Shown here: one piece after another, positions 59,217 to 64,000 of the stretch
Numbering within the stretch: position 1 is the first letter of the stretch
Layout of the letters: every line of letters begins with the position of its first letter
NCBI GenBank assembly: GCA_025266875.1
Contig: JALLLT010000005.1
Coordinates: 434,001 to 498,000, forward strand
Direction of reading: 5' to 3'
Length of the DNA stretch: 64,000 nt
Source of the DNA: Fennellomyces sp. T-0311
Lineage: Eukaryota > Mucoromycota > Mucoromycetes > Mucorales > Lichtheimiaceae
Position numbers and translations under genes: made by a program
Notes under the pieces: model-generated
Database searches by the model: none
What the model was told of the DNA's origin: nothing
The model's input: only the letters and a program-made list of their open reading frames with translations

Positions 59217-61370
59217 CTAACCTAACGCTTCTTCGACAGTTTGTCCTTGGAAATCTCGAACGCCGACATTCTCATCTCGCAATTGTCTTTCGATTGTGAC
59301 AGCCGTCTGGATTCCGTCCTGCAAATAGACATACTTGATCACAACACCAGATATACAAATTCATCCCTTCACTACTTACCAATAAAGTCGCTAGTAACTC
59401 AAAGTAACGTATCATATCAATGCGGTCCAACCATTTAGTGGGGATCTCGGCTGTTCTCAAATCCATCCGTCGCCAAGAGTAAGCGTCGTTTAAACTGGTA
59501 TAACTGAGCGTCATCTTGTTTTTGATCAAATGAACAGAATAGACTCGCAACTTTTTTAAAGTGGTGATCGAAGCATGGCGGTACTTGGCAGCGATTGCTG
59601 ACAGGGATGCTGTTGTGCATTCCATGATCTTGAGGGTGTCTTCAATTGTATGCACAACCTTTTCACCCACGGGTCCGCTATTTTTTTTAAAAAAAAAGAA
59701 ATATGAATCATTGTACCACTGATGCTTGCACACAATGCTTCATTCATCCTTTACCTCGACGCCTCCACAACAACAACCTCCATTTCAGAGCCTGTGGTCA
59801 TTTTGGCTAAAGCATCGATATATCGACGTTGGGTCTTCATCAGATTGAAGCCCTTATCCACCATATCCATCTCCTTGACCGATTGCATTTCATACTCGCA
59901 CCAGAAAAAGTCAAATGAATCTGACATCTTACTTATGGCCATGAGTCCTGGTATCACATACTCCACAAAGAAGGTCCGTTCGTGGTCGGTGACAGGATAA
60001 ACCGCTGAATGAGATAGTAGATGGAAGCCAGTCATAACGTACTTGACGACTTTGACGAACATGGTGGCCGAGTTGCTGCAATCGACACTCTGCGACCACA
60101 AAGTTTCAGGAAAATCAGTATGTGGAATGTCTTGCAACACCATCTTAACGTATGAAAACAAGCCAAGATCAACAAGTGATCTATTCTTCTTTTGCTTTTC
60201 TTGTTCCATTTCGTACAGTGCACGCATTTCATCATCACCAGTGTTCGCAAATGTCGTTTCAAATACAAAGTACTCCTCGAGTGCTTCCCGGTGCGACTTT
60301 GTAATTTTGGGTCGGTGCGGGCTGTGCTTGGCTGCTTGCGATGGAGTCCTAATCGTGTATTGCTTTTGACCGTGTGTCAGAATAAGCTGTGTCTACCGTC
60401 ATCATGGTAGCCGAAGCATTAGGTTAGATACATCACGCACGTTTCCAACGAACATACATACGGGCATATGAGCGGCGCGATGGATATCATCAAAAGGTTC
60501 TACAACTTGTGTAGTGTGACTCTCCTGATCTTCGGTGGTGGCCCGCAACTATAACGAAAATAAGGAATAAAGACTTGCCACCTTCCCTTTGTAAAGTTAC
60601 CCTTGATGGCGAGTGAAGATATACGTTGCTTGATTCGTCATCCTCTTCATCCATGCTTTCTCCAAGCTTGCGTTTTTTATTCTGGAATTGGGTAAGGTGA
60701 ATGTCTGGATGGATCCATCACGCGTAGATATGAACTTACGCTACTTGCGTTACCAAAGTTGTTTACTTGCTTCCCGAGTTTGTTGATGTTGATGTTATCG
60801 GCTAGTTTATGTACCACCGGTGGCATTGATGTAGGTGCAGTCTGTTTGGTCTCAGGGGAGCAGTTGGGATCTTTGGAACCCGCTTTGACGTGTGGAGGAA
60901 CAGGTGCAGCATTGCTCTTCACATTGTGCGACTGATCGAAGGAGACCAATGACTGAAAGATCTAATGTTAGGAGCAGAAATAAATCAGAACGTGGTTCTT
61001 TTACAAAGAAAATAACTTTGTCGGCATGCCTTGATCTTGTTTTTCATTTGTTTAATGTCGATTTCGACATTTTTGCGTTCCTTTCGCTTGTTTTCCAGTT
61101 CTGATAAATCTTCTTCTATGCGCGCGCATAATGGTTCGAATTCTCGAATCCCATAAAATTCTTCATACTCTTTCATTGCTTCGATTAAGCACCAGTTTCG
61201 CGGCTTCGTTTTGGCAAAGTAAGTGCAGGTTCCCATGTTGAAAAGTGAGACAGATATGATACGAGTGTTGGAGAGTAGGTGCCTTTCCTAAAAAGTGCCT
61301 CTCTACGATGTGGCGGCGCTTTTTTATGAGGTGCGACGTAGACAACCACTTCTTTTGCTCCGTCACTCAT
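59217..61370 (-). CDS. Copy D: intact divergent member of unnamed fungal family
   Basis: Multi-exon gene on the minus strand, start ATG 61370 (MSDGAKEVVVYVAPHKKAPP), stop TAG at 59217. Exon 2 begins PRNWCLIEAMKEYEEFYGIR and includes a charged coiled coil (LSELENKRKERKNVEIDIKQ). Then come an unstructured Ser/Pro segment, a basic-acidic stretch (KKRKLGESMDEEDDESS, possible nuclear signal) and the conserved core: YVKMVLQDIPHTDFPETLWS, YVIPGLMAISKMSDSFDFFW, QRRYIDALAKMTTGSEMEVV with VVEASGPVGEKVVHTIED, ASITTLKKLRVYSVHLIKNK, WLDRIDMIRYFELLATLL. A final exon is DGIQTAVTIERQLRDENVGV. It shares layout with copy B (R-x-x-D, then E-V strand, V-E/H-E, helix, strand) but lacks the Lys of E-x-x-K. From memory, relatives are numerous in Mucoromycota and unnamed. 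Most introns are 50-65 nt; one junction near 60985-61020 fits only a GC donor or a missed site. Confidence 0.7.
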
Positions 61371-61752
61371 CCAAAAAAACTACCAGCAACCATGAATTGG
61401 CTCCCAGGTGAACGTGATGGATAAACAGGTTACCACCTACAGCGAGGCGAGACATAGCGCCAAGTATGTGCGCATCTCTTTGTCGATGCTCCAGTGTATT
61501 AATCATGTTTCCATTTTTGAATAGGTCAACGGTAATGGCGTGAGAAGCTACTTGGATCGGATTCCTATCCTCGAGTTTTCCAGGTGAACCTGAGTGGCTG
61601 CACTATTCGTATTGCGTTTAGTGGGCTTTAGTTAGTAGCATATGCCTAACCTGGCTACTGCCTACGGCAAAGCTACGCATTGCCCAGGTATGTGCGCATC
61701 TCTCTCTCCATTCCCCAACGTGCTAACCATGTTTCCATTTTTGAATAGGTTA
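61371..61752. repeat. Imperfect direct repeat upstream of the tandem array
   Basis: The sequence gtatgtgcgcatctct with catgtttccatttttgaata occurs at about 61463-61525 and again at about 61684-61748, about 220 bp apart, diverged between the shared blocks. It abuts the start of copy D on one side and the 447-bp array on the other. Confidence 0.55.
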
Positions 61753-62736
61753 ATAACGGACTGTGATAGTGTGCAGGTAATGGATTACAGTCAAAAAAAG
61801 GACTGTGTATTCCAGATACAAAGAGATATCTGATATTTTTTTTTCTTTCACCACGGTTCTAGTGATGATGACGATGCAAACAACGGTCTGTGCGGGAATT
61901 GCCATAGTTTCCTGCCGGCGGACTTGGTCGTCAAGCGACTGCTATGATCTATTGTTTGGTTCTTGTGGTAACGCTTCTAGCAAGCACCCTCCTTGTACGC
62001 AAAAGTGGAACGCTCGGTGATTCCTTTGCTTTGTTTCCTATCATTGAGCATTTGATGGTACGCTTCTTGGCAAACACCCTCCTTGAACACATATGCGGAA
62101 CGCTCGGTGATTCCCTTGCTTTGTTTGCCTACCACACTCCAAGCTATAGGCTCAGAAAGCTTTTGAATGACGCCTTGTCGCTGGTGGTCTAGCTTTACCT
62201 ATAACGGACTGTGATATGTGCAGGTAATGGATTACAGTCAAAAAAAGGACTGTGTATTCCAGATACAAAGAGATATCTGATATTTTTTTTTCTTTCACCA
62301 CGGTTCTAGTGATGATGACGATGCAAACAACGGTCTGTGCGGGAATTGCCATAGTTTCCTGCCGGCGGACTTGGTCGTCAAGCGACTGCTATGATCTATT
62401 GTTTGGTTCTTGTGGTAACGCTTCTAGCAAGCACCCTCCTTGTACGCAAAAGTGGAACGCTCGGTGATTCCTTTGCTTTGTTTCCTATCATTGAGCATTT
62501 GATGGTACGCTTCTTGGCAAACACCCTCCTTGAACACATATGCGGAACGCTCGGTGATTCCCTTGCTTTGTTTGCCTACCACACTCCAAGCTATAGGCTC
62601 AGAAAGCTTTTGAATGACGCCTTGTCGCTGGTGGTCTAGCTTTACCTATAACGGACTGTGATAATGTGCAGGTAATGGATTACAGTCAAAAAAAGGACTG
62701 TGTATTCCAGATACAAAGAGATACCTGATATTTTTT
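61753..62736. repeat. 447-bp tandem duplication, two full units plus a partial third
   Basis: Units start at the shared ataacggactgtgat: 61753, 62201 and 62648. Units 1 and 2 look essentially identical apart from a 1-base difference near 61769 (gatagtgtg against gatatgtg); the third breaks off about 62736 after caaagagata. Each unit contains an open frame (61944-62192 and 62391-62639, same sequence) with an internal repeat of about 29 residues (ending SGTLGDSFALF and CGTLGDSLALF), from an 87-bp sub-repeat. High identity means a recent duplication or an assembly artefact. Confidence 0.9.
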
Positions 62737-62926
62737 TCTTCCGCTGAACAGAATACTATGGTTCTAGTGCGCGAGGATTCAAGATATGATGGCGGCAGTC
62801 TTATTTTCAACCATTAATTATGTGATATATATAACTTAATAAAGTGATACGGAAATAATTTAATTGCTCTTTTGTATTCAAGTACAGTATAATTCACTTG
62901 AGCCATAATGTGCAGAAAAGTTGATA

Positions 62927-64000
62927 CAGTGGAACCCCGCTTTTTGCACTCCAAAACTTGGGTTGTGCATTTTGCAGCTTACCTTAATTATATAGATCCG
63001 ACGACAGATATAGTGAGATTCGAACCAGCGTCTGTAATTTTATCAATTTGTAAAGAAAGAGGTCAGTGCTGATTGGTTAGTACGACTCTTTTTGCTTCGT
63101 GCTCCAATCCATTCAAGAAGCTGAGTACGGCTTTATTCTTTTGAGCTTTTTGTCGATGTGTTACTCCAGAATAGGAGAAACAACATCGTCCTGTTGCTGA
63201 AATTCATCACTTGCTCTTGTAGATACAGTTACAAGCTCCTCTTTAAGTAATGTGCTGACAATTTCATCATTGGAAAGCACTTTATGACATACACCTGCTT
63301 CCTCAGCCGGGTTCGCATCGAAGTTTTTGACTTATTCAGAATTTTCTCCGTATGTATGATCTAAATGATCGAGGATCTGACTTAATGCCACTTCTTCTGC
63401 TTCATCTAACCCGGTGTCAGCGATCTCACCCTCTTCGCCTGACGTCTTTGTTTTTCTAAAGCAATTGGCAACTGTGGTTGGCGTCATTTTGCCTTAAGCA
63501 ATCTGTGCCCACTTCAAGTCAGTAAGAGCATCGGCACGAAACGTAGTTCCATCATTTATTGGAAGACCCCTCTTTAGGGAGAACTTGATTTTCTCACATG
63601 CATGTTCCTATTGCTGTTCCTATTTACGTGATTCCACAATGGATCTGTTAAACCCCTCGGCGACTAACAGTACTTCTGTCAGGTACGTCTGTGTATTCTA
63701 TCACAGTTTTGCCTCATTTCATCAATTTCTGGATGGTGATTTCTCTGTTGGATTCCTTCATCTCAAAGTAGTGATTAACCATCGCCTCTTTATGCTTTGG
63801 ACTGATTCTGGGTTTGGGTGGCATTTTTGATAGAAGATTAAGCAAAAGGACTAGGCCTTATAATGTTATTAGCTATCTACTGAATCTTATTGGCTGATAT
63901 AGGCTAATGGCTATTATATTTCCCGTTGTGTAACAACCTCGCTTTTTGCACACCCCCGCTTTTTGCACAGCTTTCTCTAAAAATCCGTCTGTGCAAAAAG
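62927..64000 (-). mobile_element. Non-autonomous Tigger/pogo-like DNA transposon (runs off window)
   Basis: Left terminal repeat begins cagtggaaccccgctttttg at 62927, just after a TA (62925-62926), the usual target site of Tc1/mariner-pogo elements. The window ends in gtgcaaaaag, the inverse of the inner part of that repeat, so the right end lies a few bases beyond. Further ctttttgcac-type motifs repeat at 63940-63975. On the minus strand, ATG 63824 starts an N-terminal DNA-binding piece (MPPKPRISPKHKEAMVNHYF) followed by stops. It is joined almost directly to a C-terminal piece (KMTPTTVANCFRKTKTSGEE, about 63440-63490). The DDE catalytic core is missing, so it is an internally deleted, non-autonomous copy. 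Confidence 0.75.

Noticed and set aside
63010..63045. tRNA-like T-loop (gattcgaacc) within the transposon
   Set aside because: The flanking bases do not form the 5-bp T-stem and no D or anticodon arm can be drawn.
1..64000. CRISPR array, rRNA genes or operon-type ribosome binding sites
   Set aside because: None seen, and not expected in intron-bearing fungal nuclear DNA; the only regular tandem array is the 447-bp repeat, which has no spacers.

Overview
This is nuclear DNA of a filamentous fungus, most likely a mucoralean or related Mucoromycota species. The genes are dense and cut by many short GT-AG introns, mostly 45-70 nt. They include a GH46 chitosanase, an APSES regulator, a GPR1/FUN34 acetate transporter and an Rch1-type SLC10 carrier. 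Family assignment rests on motifs read by eye; no database search was possible.

Layout. 1-8.4 kb: the 3' part of a Ddi1-type protease, a Ste20/GCK-III kinase, a pseudogene, an MFS drug/H+ antiporter on the minus strand, and a LINE 3' fragment. 8.4-11 kb: AT-rich and essentially gene-free. 11-22.3 kb: a compact housekeeping block with glycogen debranching enzyme (minus), a divergent Rch1 carrier (plus), an OTU deubiquitinase and MsrA. 22.3-31.7 kb: a transposon and gene graveyard with inverted and degraded copies of an unnamed family plus a broken MULE-like transposase. 31.7-36.7 kb: chitosanase, an AKR6-type aldo-keto reductase and a StuA/Efg1-like APSES factor (minus). 36.7-47.5 kb: mostly gene-poor, with one unexplained 309-codon frame, an old dispersed repeat pair and two small secreted-protein genes. 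47.5-58.9 kb: ATO transporter (minus), a large helical-repeat protein, a CUE protein, a small I78 inhibitor-like gene and a single-exon TPR/F-box/LRR protein. 59.2-64 kb: an intact divergent member of the unnamed family, a 447-bp tandem duplication, and an internally deleted Tigger/pogo element that runs off the window.

Themes. Protein turnover recurs (Ddi1, OTU, CUE, F-box, I78 inhibitor), as do wall and storage-carbohydrate enzymes (chitosanase, debranching enzyme), but nothing shows that they form a physical pathway cluster. The best candidates for something new are the unnamed family with a nuclease-fold-like D...E-x-x-K pattern (intact at 59.2-61.4 kb, decayed at 22.5-25.4 and 29.4 kb), two micro-exons coding catalytic motifs, the cysteine-rich secreted peptide gene at 43.7-44.0 kb, an aldo-keto reductase with a changed catalytic tetrad, and candidate 18-20 nt introns.
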